Shown: piece after piece, positions 53,129 to 64,000 of the stretch
Numbering within the stretch: position 1 is the first letter of the stretch
Layout: each line of letters begins with the position of its first letter
Assembly: GCF_021462225.1 (NCBI RefSeq)
Contig: NC_061794.1
Span: 14,711,784 to 14,775,783, forward strand
Length of the DNA stretch: 64,000 bases
Direction: 5' to 3'
Source: Girardinichthys multiradiatus
Lineage: Eukaryota; Chordata; Actinopteri; Cyprinodontiformes; Goodeidae
Translations under genes and position numbers: made by a program
Notes under the pieces: model-generated
What the model was told of the DNA's origin: nothing
What the model saw: the letters and a program-made list of their open reading frames with translations, nothing else
Databases searched by the model: none

Positions 53129-55563
53129 CATAGTTATAAGGAAAAATTGACATCACTGAGTATTATTACATTGAATTGCATCATCCAAGAAATACTGTAA
53201 GCTCCAGGTTAAGTATTGTTGCAAAGACATCCGTTTTCAAAGGCATTCCTGAAGGCTTCATCAGAGGCAGTGGGTGAGAACATTAATTACCAATCAGTTG
53301 ATCCAGGCATTTAGCAGGTGTTATGACCATCTTATCTGCTTAATGTCATCCACTGCCTCTCCCTCATCGCACTTATCGAATGTTGTTTAATTACCAGCCA
53401 ACTGAAGAGACTCAATGAACTATTAAACAACATAATGATTCTGGCACTTTCCACCAAGGACCCAGTATCCAGTGAGGCGCTTCCCTGCATATTTTTTAAA
53501 TGACTGCTGGCAGAGCTGTGGCAGCTTTGTTCTATTGTACTCACACCAAACACTGTGATGAACTGCAGAAGCTATTTAGTTTGCCAAATGCTATATGGGA
53601 ACCTCTTGTCCTAGATTTGCTCTTCAAGCAACTTTTAAAGCAAATAAAATATTTATACCGTCATTTATCTAAGCCGGGAATCCATCCGCTAAGCTTTTAA
53701 TGCAGTCACACCTTCACCTCAGTTCAGATGTGCGTTATCCCCACATTTAACCACAACGTCTGGAACTTCATTATTACAGCCACTGTCAAGCCTGCTGTGT
53801 CAACATTTAAAAGGCAGATACCACAGCTTAGCATTTCAGGGTGTTGTTACTTTCTCTTCCTTTTTCAGCTTAGATCGAAAACTGAAAGTTGTTTGTTATT
53901 AAAGGCAGTTAAGAGGCAGCTGTAAATCGGCCTCCACGGAAGGATGTCTGCCCAATCTACACATGGCGAAAAGGGACCTTGCATCTCTCTAATGACTCTT
54001 TTAGTGCTTATCGGCCCGCATCTCAGAGAGCTCACAGTACATGGTATACAGCTAACTGCCTGTCCTGCCTGCCTGCATTACTACTAACTGTCATTCAGTG
54101 CAAACACACGAACATTTCTTCATAAATCATTCACACCTCTTACTGAGGTGTGTAGGCAGATGCACAAAGGTATTAAAGCACCACTCTTCTTCTTTCTAGG
54201 CAATTACACACATTTTTTTACATTTTGTAGAGAAACTGCTAAAACCAGTCTAAATCAAGAGAAAGCTAGTAAAATGATCAATGCCTAAACAACTCTTTCT
54301 TATGAAGAACTTGTTTGTAATTGTTATTTTGTATCAGAGTTTAAAACATAGTCACAGTCACAGTTCTGCCAATAATTATTCATATCATTTATGTTAAAAG
54401 TATACTATTTTTTTGACTAACATTTTTTCGTATTAATGTTTTGAAAAGGCTCAGCCAGAGTCCTTGAATTTGATCGAATGACGTTGGGACTGCTCCGACC
54501 TCAAATCGGGGATATTCAACATGAATTGTCTTGTAGCCTGATGAATGTGACGTGTAGCAAGTCAGAAAGTGAGGTGACGGAATTACTCTAAATGCATGTT
54601 TGAAATCAAGAGGGCTTGTGAGATTTCCCATCTCAAACCTGAATGTTTGTGAGTGATTTGTTTGCTTTAATGCCAATAATGAATTTACCTTTGATAGGGG
54701 TATAAAAAAAGATGCTTTTTTTGTTTAAATCTAAATAAAAACTGAGAAAGTTTGGTTTTAAAATAATACCTCTTGTACGTTGTCTGTTTTGAGCATTAGA
54801 CCAACAAATGACAAGTAAAAAAATGTTTTGCTTTCAAAAGGTTTTTTTTTTTTCCTGAAAGAATTCATTTTAAGTAACACTTTAATTGCTTTGTAAACTA
54901 ACTGAAGTGGTGCTGGTGGATAAAATAATGTAATCAAGCTAAATCATATATACTTAAAATAACATCCATCTACCAGTAGAATCGACCATGGCCTAATGGG
55001 ACAGTTATAGATTAGTTCTGATTAAGAAATGCTGTGGATAATATAGATTTAAAAAAAAACAACTGCGTTCATTTGTTAATTATTACACTAGGGTGAATTA
55101 ATTTAAATGAGCTTACTGAATATAAACTCAATCCCTTTAAAACTGGTAAGTTGGCCTAAAAATGATCTGTTAAAGAAATGTACAAAATCTGTAAATACTC
55201 ACAATGAAGAATTCACACCCGCGCCATAACTGCTTTATCACCCTGAGCTCTGTAATAGGAGACTTTGCATTCAAAGGCAGGAAAGAGTGCTGGAGACATA
55301 GTATTACATACTCAAAGAAAATTAGGTGTTTTGTGTAAGAGAGATCAAGAGACTGCTCTACAGAAAAGAAAATTGCTCACCAACATAACCATCCAAAACA
55401 GTAGTTAGGTCCTTAGAGTTGCAAAACATTCCAATAATCTAACTGGTAAATAAGGTTACAGAAGAAGCTTTTATTTTAAACAAAGTAAAACTATTTTATG
55501 GGAAAGTTTGAGAAGTCATATTTAAGGAAGAATGTTGTAAAGAAATAAGAAAGTATAGGAAAA
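53129..55563. other. Unassigned stretch
   Basis: No gene or repeat recognised. Several short frames (53332-53553, 53500-53700, 54389-54676) show no domains. Confidence 0.45.
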
Positions 55564-56388
55564 TGTCAGCGTTTTGTTGACGGACTTAACCCACATGCAG
55601 ATGAACACTCAGGAGGCAGAGAAAAAGTTTTACAAGTTTATTTTTGCATGGGAATGGGTTATGGTGTTGGACCCGGGACTGAGGCACGCCACTGCACAGA
55701 GAAAGAAGATCAGGTAAGTTGGTATTGATCTGGGTGATGTTAGTAATTAGGATGAGCAGGTTTGCTTACGGGGTTGTAGGTGAAGATCCACCAGGGAGGA
55801 AGTGAAGGATAGCCTGGGAGTTCGGCAGACGCTTGTCTGAAGGTGAACCTTTCCGTAATCCAAGGTGGGTTATTTGCACACCGGAGGAAGTTTGGGTCAG
55901 AGCGGTTTCCAAACAGTAGATTGGTGAGATTTAGATGCCTATGCTTGCAGCTCGGTGGTGACACACGTTGGAGGATGAGTAAGGTTCGCTTATGCCTGAG
56001 GCCGGAGGAGAAATTAAGAGCTTGAGCGGCTGCAAGCTGGAGCTTTATCTGGGAGTGATTCTTAGAGATCTTCAATCTTTTCAGGACTTGGGAGCGACTG
56101 GAACAGGAACCAGGACTAGGAAATTTACCTGGGAAGGAACAAAGACAGTGAGGCAACAAACTATGATCTCTAGGTAGATATCAATAGTTCTGGCAAGTTG
56201 AGTTACCACAAAAGGCAAACACTCAGGCGCTGAAATGCTGGCAGCCTGCTCCTCAGATACTCCTCCTGATGATGGCAATGAGCTACACCTGCCACCCTCT
56301 CACCCCAGGAGCTCAAGCAGCATCGAGTGGTAAAGCACAGTTAATAGCAGGCAAAAAAACAGAACACAGGATCTCCCAGACCCTGACA
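55564..56388 (-). repeat. Ty3/gypsy LTR with adjoining polypurine tract
   Basis: It starts TGTCAGCG and ends CCTGACA. It shares blocks with the LTR at 46316-46954 (ACCCACAT...GAACACTCA...GAGG; GCTGGCAGCCT...ACTCCTC; GAGCT...CAGCA). On the minus strand GGGGGGGATGA lies immediately before TGTCAGG, which is a polypurine tract, so this is a 3' LTR plus about 70 bp of internal end (56389-56460). The rest of the element is absent. The open frame at 55740-56159 is LTR sequence, not a gene. Confidence 0.75.
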
Positions 56389-56460
56389 TCATCCCCCCCA
56401 CAACAGCTGCCGCCTGGCAGCCCAGAAGAGGAAGACAGAAGAGAAGAATGATATTCAGAA

Positions 56461-59400
56461 ATCAGTCGTTTAATCAGTTGTTTGATTCTGGTGCCAAGCT
56501 ATCAGCTTCTTTTGTTAGCTTTAACTGCTAACAGCTAAGAACACGTGTTTGCTACTAAAAATTATCCACCCAGAAAGGTTGTTAGTTTTCAATCCAGTAA
56601 ATAATATTTCCCTAGCATTATTTTACTAAACTTGATAACTAAGTAAACACCATTAAGCCCCATTTCTCCAGAAAGATTTGGCTCTTTTCCAAAATATTTC
56701 CTTAAATATTTGACCATTTCCTTAATAATATTTCTTTAAATATTATTTTAATAAATAAAGGCAGCTAATGAGACACCATTGAAAATTAGTCATCCAGAAG
56801 GTTGGTTTTATTCAGCAGATCATTCTTTAAAACATTATTTTATTAAAATATTTTATCTGATCTTGCATTGTGAAGGGTTGTCTAAAGGTGTACTGATTAT
56901 TGCCTAAGTTGGTTCCAAGAGTAACTTAGCTTCATTTCCAGTTTCTTCAAGATAATCCTTGGTTCTCAAACATAAACATTGCATAGTAATGTTGCATCAC
57001 TCTTTTGGTCATGATTTTAACCATCTTCAATCAACTTGTTTATATTGTATATAGCCCATTAGTCTTCCTTATTCTTTAATTCTGCTTGGTAGTTTAGTTG
57101 GATTGTTTTAGCATAGTACAGAGTTTGTTGATTGAAATATGTTTGACTTTGAGTTGACTTATTTTTGTTAATAAATTCTTGTATTTTAAGAAATTGTGTG
57201 AATTCAAATTGTGTGCAGAATTTTTCTGTTCAATAATGTCAGAGCTTGGCTCACCCTTTTCGATTTTGTCCTAATACCACTGCCTTATTGGGCTGGTATT
57301 CACAGGACAACCCTTAACAGACCGAAATATTATTTGATAAAATATTAATATTACATATTGAATAATATATTCATATTCATAGTCACAACACAATTATCCA
57401 TATGCCATTTAACTCAGAGATTCCTGAAATCTATCTGGGATTATTTTAGGGAACATTTCCCATCCAATACATAAATGTAAGTGTCAACTTAATTTACATG
57501 ACACATAAAATCAGGGCTGCCAACAGGGGTGGACTCTGTGGTCCCAGGCCCAGGATTGCGGAGGGGGTCCAGTCTGAAAGCAAGAACAGAACAGACAAAA
57601 GCAATGCGGAAGTGGCTGCACGCCTTGGAGGGGAGAGACACAGTCAGGCTTACCATCGTCACCCCCCGCCCCAACCCCAGCAAAGCTGTCAGAGGGCCTG
57701 CTTAAAACGAATAGAACTTGCACAAAAGTACAAGGATTATATATTAAAAGAGCAATAAAACAGTTAATAAAACAATATGACCAAAAAAGAAGACATCGGT
57801 ATGAATTAAAATAAATAACACAGTAGTAAAAATTGTTTTAGAAAACACCACAATTATGGTAGTAGTTATGAAAGAAAAAAACATCCAAAAAAGCAAGTTT
57901 TATTACAAACTAACTGCAAAGGCACTATTTGTTTGACCTTAGTGTTCTACATGAAACTTGCTTGTATGAAATATCCTGTTGATATGCTGGGGCAAGACCT
58001 TCAATAACCCTAAGGTCCCAAAAACAATTCATATGGGACAGGAAGGCAGAGGAAGAGGTCCAATCCAGGAGTTATATGTTACTGTTGCCTAGTTCCTGCG
58101 AGTAGTACCAGCTGCAGATAAGGAAGAGATGGCTGATCAGTGCCCTTATATAAAGAATTAGTCTAAACATGTTGTGATAAAGCAATGAATGACTTTCAAA
58201 AAATATTAAATAAAGAAACACAGCTCCACCTTGGTTAGAATGCAAAGTTGTAAAGAGCTAGCTTTGACACTCGAATTTATTCACTTTAAACATCTTGGTC
58301 GAGGATTTCTTCTAAGATGCTAAAAGCACTAGAGATGACTCTGGTTGCCTGAAATAATTGTGGCTACCGACTTAGCATTAGCAGACATTCTAGCTTTAGC
58401 ATTAGCAGCTGAGATAACTGAGACACAATTTAGCACATTTATAAGGACTAAGCGGATGTATTTTATGCAGGTTAGTGAGAGGAGATGAAGGAAAAACACA
58501 GATAAAACAGATCAAGCTCACACGAGTAAAGGGACTCTTCACTAGTGTTTAACTTTACAAAATAAATTTGTAGCATCAGGCTAAGTGTCCTGTTTGCACT
58601 TAAGCAATTAAACATCACAAACCAAGCAAAACACACTGAAATACACAATATTTAAATAGTTTTATCCTACACCAATTTTCTCTGCCTAGACACAACCTCT
58701 TTCGTGAACTATTCTGATTTTCAGAAGGGTGTCTGCCAGGGTACAGTTACCGGATACACAAACAGCAGACGATACTTTCGATCCAACATTTCACCTTTTA
58801 CTCGGCCAGCGAGACCAAGGCCTTCATGCATGTGTTCTCCCAAATAAAGTCTGTGAAGCGAGCTACGGGCACAGAGAAAGAACATGCTGCTGCACAGAGT
58901 TTTGTAGCTCTATTATGTCAAGTGGATTCTCCTTGACTTCTCCTCCTGGGAGCTGTGCATGAAAATGGGTTAATGCTGTGCATTTTAGTATTCAGAGTCT
59001 TCTAATCTTTGTGTGTAGTTGAATCTTTTTCACAAGACTAAATGTTTCATATATACATTTTACTTCACTTTTCATAATTCAATAAAGTATAGGAGCTGGA
59101 ATAAAATAGATAATAATAAGTAGATAATTTTGGATTGTGACAACAATGCAAGAATGATTATTTTACAGCTTTAATTGTTCTTAATGATTGTGTTACTCTG
59201 TTAAATTGATTCAATTTATGTTTGCAAAGCCTTATTTCCAACCAAGCCAGACATGCCATCCACAAGCTCCAACCTGGTCATCTGAGGCCAATGAGACTTT
59301 CAAAATAGAAAAAATAAATTACATCCTGAGAAGAGAGATTGCTGTACAACCTCTGAAATGGCAAACATGACACGTGAATTGCAATGATGAGCTAGTGTCT

Positions 59401-59869
59401 GCAGCAGGACATTGTCAGTACCTAATTAATACTAAATACTGTACCTCATTATTCTACTGGGAAATTGCTGCAGCCAAACAAGTAACCCCTTTCTTTTATC
59501 TTTTTTTATTCCTACACTCACTCCCGAGATGGAGTCAGGGACTCATTTATTCAAACACCCAAGTCTAGATCTGACAAACCTGATGCCTCCTCATTCTTCC
59601 CCAAAGTAACCTGGGCTAATCCTAAGGGATGAATGATAAGGATTGGACCCTTTTTCACTGCCTGCTTGCTGTGAGCCTGAGGTCCTAAAAGCAAGTAAGT
59701 GATGTTTCCAATTGGACTGGATGTGTTAATAACTCTGTATAACCGTTGATTTGACAATGGATGAGAATGCATGCAAAATGGAGAACTTCAAACCCTTTCA
59801 CATTAAGACAAGGTTTCATTAGAGGTCTGATGAAGTCCAGATAACTGTCAGAGTTTGTTCAGATGCATA
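56461..59869. other. Unassigned stretch
   Basis: AT-rich with no recognised gene. 57510-57700 is a GC-richer island with open frames on both strands but no domain. 58370-58410 repeats TAGCATTAGCAG. Confidence 0.45.
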
Positions 59870-59917
59870 AAAAGTGTTAAATAATTGGTGAATATTCACC
59901 AGTCATTTAACACTTTT
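59870..59917. repeat. 48-bp near-perfect palindrome
   Basis: AAAAGTGTTAAATAATTGGT followed by GAAT (59870-59893) abuts its reverse complement (59894-59917) with 22 of 24 positions matching and no spacer. Confidence 0.95.
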
Positions 59918-61450
59918 ACTCTTTTATGAATAGAAATACTTTGTGTGCTCTTTGTTTTTTACATGTTAATATTAAGTTTGTTAATCGGTGTATTACTCAT
60001 ATTTCTGAACCGTAAATATGTATTAGCTAAATTATCAATAGATTTACGCTTTGATTCTATGAGTAGCTCATTGTGATTGTTTGATTTGTTCATTGTCTCT
60101 GATTTGAAGATAAATTGTAGCACTGAGAAGTAAAAAGAAACTTCAGATTGGCAGCAAATTAACAAATAGATTGTTTGGCCTGAGATACAGAGAGTAAGAT
60201 GTAGCCCCTCAGTTTATTAGTCTGAACTTATATTTGGTTATAGTCATTAATATTGTTGAGTTAGACCCCTCTGGCTTATGTCTGTAGGGAATTATTTGAA
60301 GTAGGTCAGTCATAGTGTGCCAAGCAGGCATCAAATGACCAACCTGAGGAAAAACACTTAAAATCAAGCCCAGAAGACAGCAGGTTTGTTCAAACAAAGA
60401 AAACCATTTGGTGCATTTAACTAGGAGGTAGCCCACGGTTATGTTTTCTACAGTGCTCATGAAGTACACAGCCAATAACATGCAATTTTTGGAAATGAAA
60501 AACTAGCTTGAGGGCAGAAAGGAAACTTTGTGTCTGTCCCCTCAAAGAAACACACTTTGTTTTCCACTTTTGCTGCCAGCAAGGAGCAGTTTGCCAGAAA
60601 AGATCATAGAGAACCTTTTGCCTCTGAGTGACACAAGCAAAGGTGCACGTAATTTGAAGCTTGCTTCAGGTGCCTCTCTGCATAAAAATTTGGGATTAGC
60701 AAAGCAGCATCCCCTCCCAACTTCATTACCCAAAGAAGTTCTGGTTGTGCCTGTGTGCCCTCTTTTATCATCCTCCTAACTTGACTCCTAGCCTCGTACT
60801 ATTGTCATGCAAGAAGAGAGTGAAAAGTATTGAAAACCTTGTTTTCAACAGCTGCATGTGTGTTTCTGTTGAGTTTTTCCTAATTACCTCCCAAAGGAGC
60901 TTTACTGCTGTCAGATAGAAAAGATGGGGGCAAAGGGAAGATTGCAGGTGGGAGACGACACAAGAAAATGGATGGGAAGAAAGAAAGAATATCAATGGAA
61001 ACGAGGCGACAGTGAGACTGAGTGAGAGAAGGGAAAACAAAGGAAGGGACAAAAAGATAGAGCTTGCAATTTACACGTTTGCTGCCACACTGACACTTTA
61101 GCCCTCAAATAACACGATGGATGGTGATACACAGGCAAAGAAGCTGCTCTTTACGAGACTGATTCCTTGATCTCCAAAATATATTTTCATTTTATATTCT
61201 GAACTGGCAAGTGATAGGACCGTTTCACAGTCTGTTACCTGCAAATGGCATACACTTTATGCAGACAGCAAACACTCAACTGCATGATTCATGTTCACTT
61301 TTGGACAGCGATATTAGCAGCACTGAATAAAATGTAGGCTCAGACTTGTGTTGAAAGACTCATAGTTTTCAATGTAATAGCTACTCTACCTTTATTGGAT
61401 TATTTAGTAATCTCTGGAAAGACATGGATTCTGTGGTTAACATCATCATA
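59918..61450. other. Unassigned stretch
   Basis: AT-rich; no gene or repeat recognised. 60930-61050 is purine-rich on the plus strand. Confidence 0.45.
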
Positions 61451-62515
61451 TAGTGCTTTGTAAAAGTGTTCACAGCCACAAACCTTAATGAATTACGCAG
61501 GGATTTTATGTGGAAGACCAATACACAGTAATCTATAATTTGAAAGTGCACGAAACAAAAACTAGGAGTTTATAAAGCAATCTTTTTGCTGAAGTTAGAG
61601 CAGCAAGTCTTTGGAGATTATGTCTGTACTATCTTTGCACATTTAGAAACTGAAACCTTTGCACATTCCTTTGTTGTAAAATGAATCAAGATCAGTTAGG
61701 TTGGATGGAGAACAGTGATATGCATCCATTTTAAGTTTTGTCACAGATTCTCAACTGATATTTAGATCTCCACCCAAGTCTTCAGTCTTTTGCCGCATCT
61801 AACAAGTTTCCTTCCAGGATTACTCTTTATTTTGCTCCATCCGCCCATCATCTTTGACCAGCTTCCCCATCCTTGTTGAAGAAAAGCATGATGCTGCCAT
61901 CACCACATTTCAAGCCGGGGCTGACGTTGTCAGGGGGACAAGCAGCGCAAGTATTCACCACACATAATGTCCTGCATGTAGACCAAAAAGTTAATTTAGG
62001 GTCTCATTTTACCAACTGACCTTTTTCTACATATATACAGTGTCCTTTATGTGCCTTGAGGTAGCCTTTTTAAGTCTTTCTCTGAAAAATTATTTTTTAT
62101 CCACCACTCTTCCAAATTGCTCAGAATTGCTGAGTGTACTGTACCACTTAAAGTGGTCCTGTTGACAGATCATCCACCTGAGTTTTGGATCTCCATGGCT
62201 CCTCCAGTTACTATGGTTCTCTTGCTTCTCTGTCCCTGCCTGGCCCCTCGGTTTTGCTGGACAGCAATGTCTTGGCAGCTTTGCACCTATGCCATCCTGT
62301 TTTCATTTTTGGACACATGATTTAACAGTGTGTGAAAACCATGTATCATTTTCCCTCCACTTCACAATTGTGCATTACTGTGTGATGATCCCTCATATAA
62401 GCTCTCAGTAAAATACATTGAAATGTGAGGTTGTGAAAGAAAAAAAACTGTAAAAGGTTTTTTGGTGGGGGTGGTGGTCTGGGAAAATGCTTTTTCAAGG
62501 CACTGTATGAGTAAA
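61451..62515 (-). mobile_element. Decayed Tc1 relic, minus strand
   Basis: The left end TAGTGCTTTGTAAAAGTGTT and the right end TTTCAAGGCACTGTA are degenerate inverted repeats. Both are followed inward by the family's AGGGATTTTATGTGGAAGAC- and TTTTCCCTCCACTTCACAAT-type blocks. The interior reads as the complement of transposase (GCTCCATCCGCCCATCATC, AGCTTCCCCATCCTTGTTGA, GCATGATGCTGCCATCACCA). No frame survives. Confidence 0.78.
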
Positions 62516-64000
62516 CAAGAACTTCACATCTAATTAGAAAAATTATGGGAATTCTCTCTGTTAGACAAATAAACACAACATCCCAAGGCAGGTTTAAGAA
62601 AGGAGTAAAGGAGAACTCCACAGATTTGTTTCATTTTGAGCTGAACCTATGTGTGTGAGACTGATTATAACATTACAGTTTTGAGTTTGAGGCTTTGTAT
62701 GTACCAATGATGATTTTGTTCATCAAAGTTTTGCCCAATTTTTACTCTATAGCTATCAGAATACTGGGATAACCAACCTCAGAATGTTTTTGTAAATGAA
62801 GGGTACTTTAGAACAGATAAGGTATATTGTTGTGTTATGGTCGTGTAAACATATTTATTTGAATAAATTTTAATTTTAATACAATCCATCATGTTTTTCT
62901 GACACATTTACTGCTGGAAGATTGTATAGATGACTTCTTCCCCTTCAAACCAACAAATAATGCAACAAACTGAAAACACCTCTTCCTGCTATTACAGATC
63001 TGGGAACTTTTCAGGTCACAGTAGTGTATAAATGCCACAAAGCCTGAGTGGGTTTCAATAAAACATATTCCCACTGTGAACATATGAGGGCTGTGAAAGT
63101 GAAGTCATATTACAATGTTTTTAAGGCGAGAAGGGGGATTTCTGGAGAGCAAATGAACATTGTTAGCACAGATCATAACTATGACTTGCCTATAAAAATT
63201 CAGTATAAATAGCAAATGTATTTTACTGAATTAATATAATTGTGATATTCAGTATTGAAACAGCAAACAGGTGCTTTTTTATAGCTGATTTATTTTGCCA
63301 AAAGCATGCCTGCAGCAGGCTGTCTCAGTGTAGCTATCCATGCTGCTTAAAAAGAACAGTGTACATGTGTAAAATATGCATCCAGATGTAATAAATGCAA
63401 CACTTGGAGCATCTGCTTAATTATTACACTTAGAACATTCTGAAAACAGCCTGCAGCATAAGCCTCCAGTTTGCTTTTGTATGTTTAATACATAATGTGA
63501 CTAAATCTAGTTGTAACTGTCCTCGTAAACTTCTTTAATACCTAGCATTACCATTATTTTAGATAGGAGCTAAAGTAAAATGTAGTGCATCTCAGTGTAA
63601 CTGGGCATACAGAACGTGGGTGCTGTTAATAATTTAAAAGATTATTTCCTGCCCTCTAAAAAAAACTATCTTTGGCTCTTCAGTCACTGATTTGATTAGC
63701 AGTTATTGCCTGATTCACTAATTATAGCTTCATCCTCCAGGTTGTCTCAAGAGTGTCTCAGTCACTCTCTTTTTCTCCTCACAATTAGAGCTAGGACAGT
63801 GTCAGAAAGATCAAATTGAAATAAAAACATGAAAATGGCATTGCTAAATTTGCATCCCGCATATAAAAAGTAATGCACTGTGCCAACAGGTAGATAGTTT
63901 TAGATAATGTTCAATTTATTTTATTTTTTAAATATATTTCTGACTTATAAAAATGTCATCTCCAAGCATTTTAAAAGAAAAAAGCAGATCTAATTCATAT
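62516..64000. other. Unassigned stretch at the right edge
   Basis: AT-rich; nothing recognised. Confidence 0.45.

Noticed and set aside
55740..56159. 139-codon minus-strand frame as a gene
   Set aside because: It is contained within the gypsy LTR.

Overview
This window looks like repeat-rich, non-coding nuclear DNA of a teleost fish, probably a percomorph. The evidence is Tc1/mariner transposons of several fish-type families, L2-type LINE 3' ends that finish in a GAATTG-type tail, tRNA-derived SINEs, a chromovirus-like Ty3/gypsy element and an endogenous retrovirus (ERV) with a His-tRNA primer site. I see no convincing host gene. One possible 165-bp host exon (49916-50080) is offered at low confidence. 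There are no bacterial features, CRISPR arrays or rRNA genes.

Layout. 1-953 is an internally deleted Tc1 copy. 955-4195 is a nested stack: an unnamed repeat (family X) split by a minus-strand L2-like LINE, which is itself split by a Ty3/gypsy-type solo LTR with a 5-bp target duplication. 4262-5872 is a second Tc1/mariner family with a foreign central block. 7798-8100 is an unsplit, inverted copy of family X. 10584-22681 is a minus-strand ERV with both LTRs, primer-binding site, polypurine tract, zinc-knuckle gag remnant, protease and integrase remnants and a broken env. Most of reverse transcriptase is missing. Two full-length Tc1 copies with open 334-codon transposases (12337-13946 plus strand, 19415-21012 minus strand) sit inside this provirus. 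22700-23745 is a LINE 3' end. 24090-24370 is a broken THAP-like zinc-finger fragment. 25129-26398 is a third Tc1 family with one visible nonsense mutation. 26504-27607 holds two MITEs. 27915-30040 is the 5' part of another decayed minus-strand ERV, with a PPPY-bearing gag fragment.

31105-40690 carries Tc1 relics, a 3'-truncated LINE, SINEs and LTR-like pieces. 40697-47045 is a decayed minus-strand Ty3/gypsy element. Its left LTR was hit by a Tc1 copy, and the right LTR preserves the empty TA site. 50279-53128 is a field of Tc1 relics, one of them split by a SINE. 55564-56388 is another gypsy LTR with its polypurine tract. 61451-62515 is a last Tc1 relic. The remaining stretches are AT-rich DNA in which I recognise nothing.

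How the parts relate. The insertions give a relative order: family X before the L2, before the gypsy LTR; ERV before its two Tc1 passengers; gypsy before its Tc1 passenger. The two intact Tc1 transposases differ at only 8 of 334 residues, and their terminal repeats, about 200 bp long, are still nearly complete. This family therefore looks like the youngest and the only possibly autonomous element here. All boundaries were read by eye; homology to named repeat families comes from remembered family features, not from a search.
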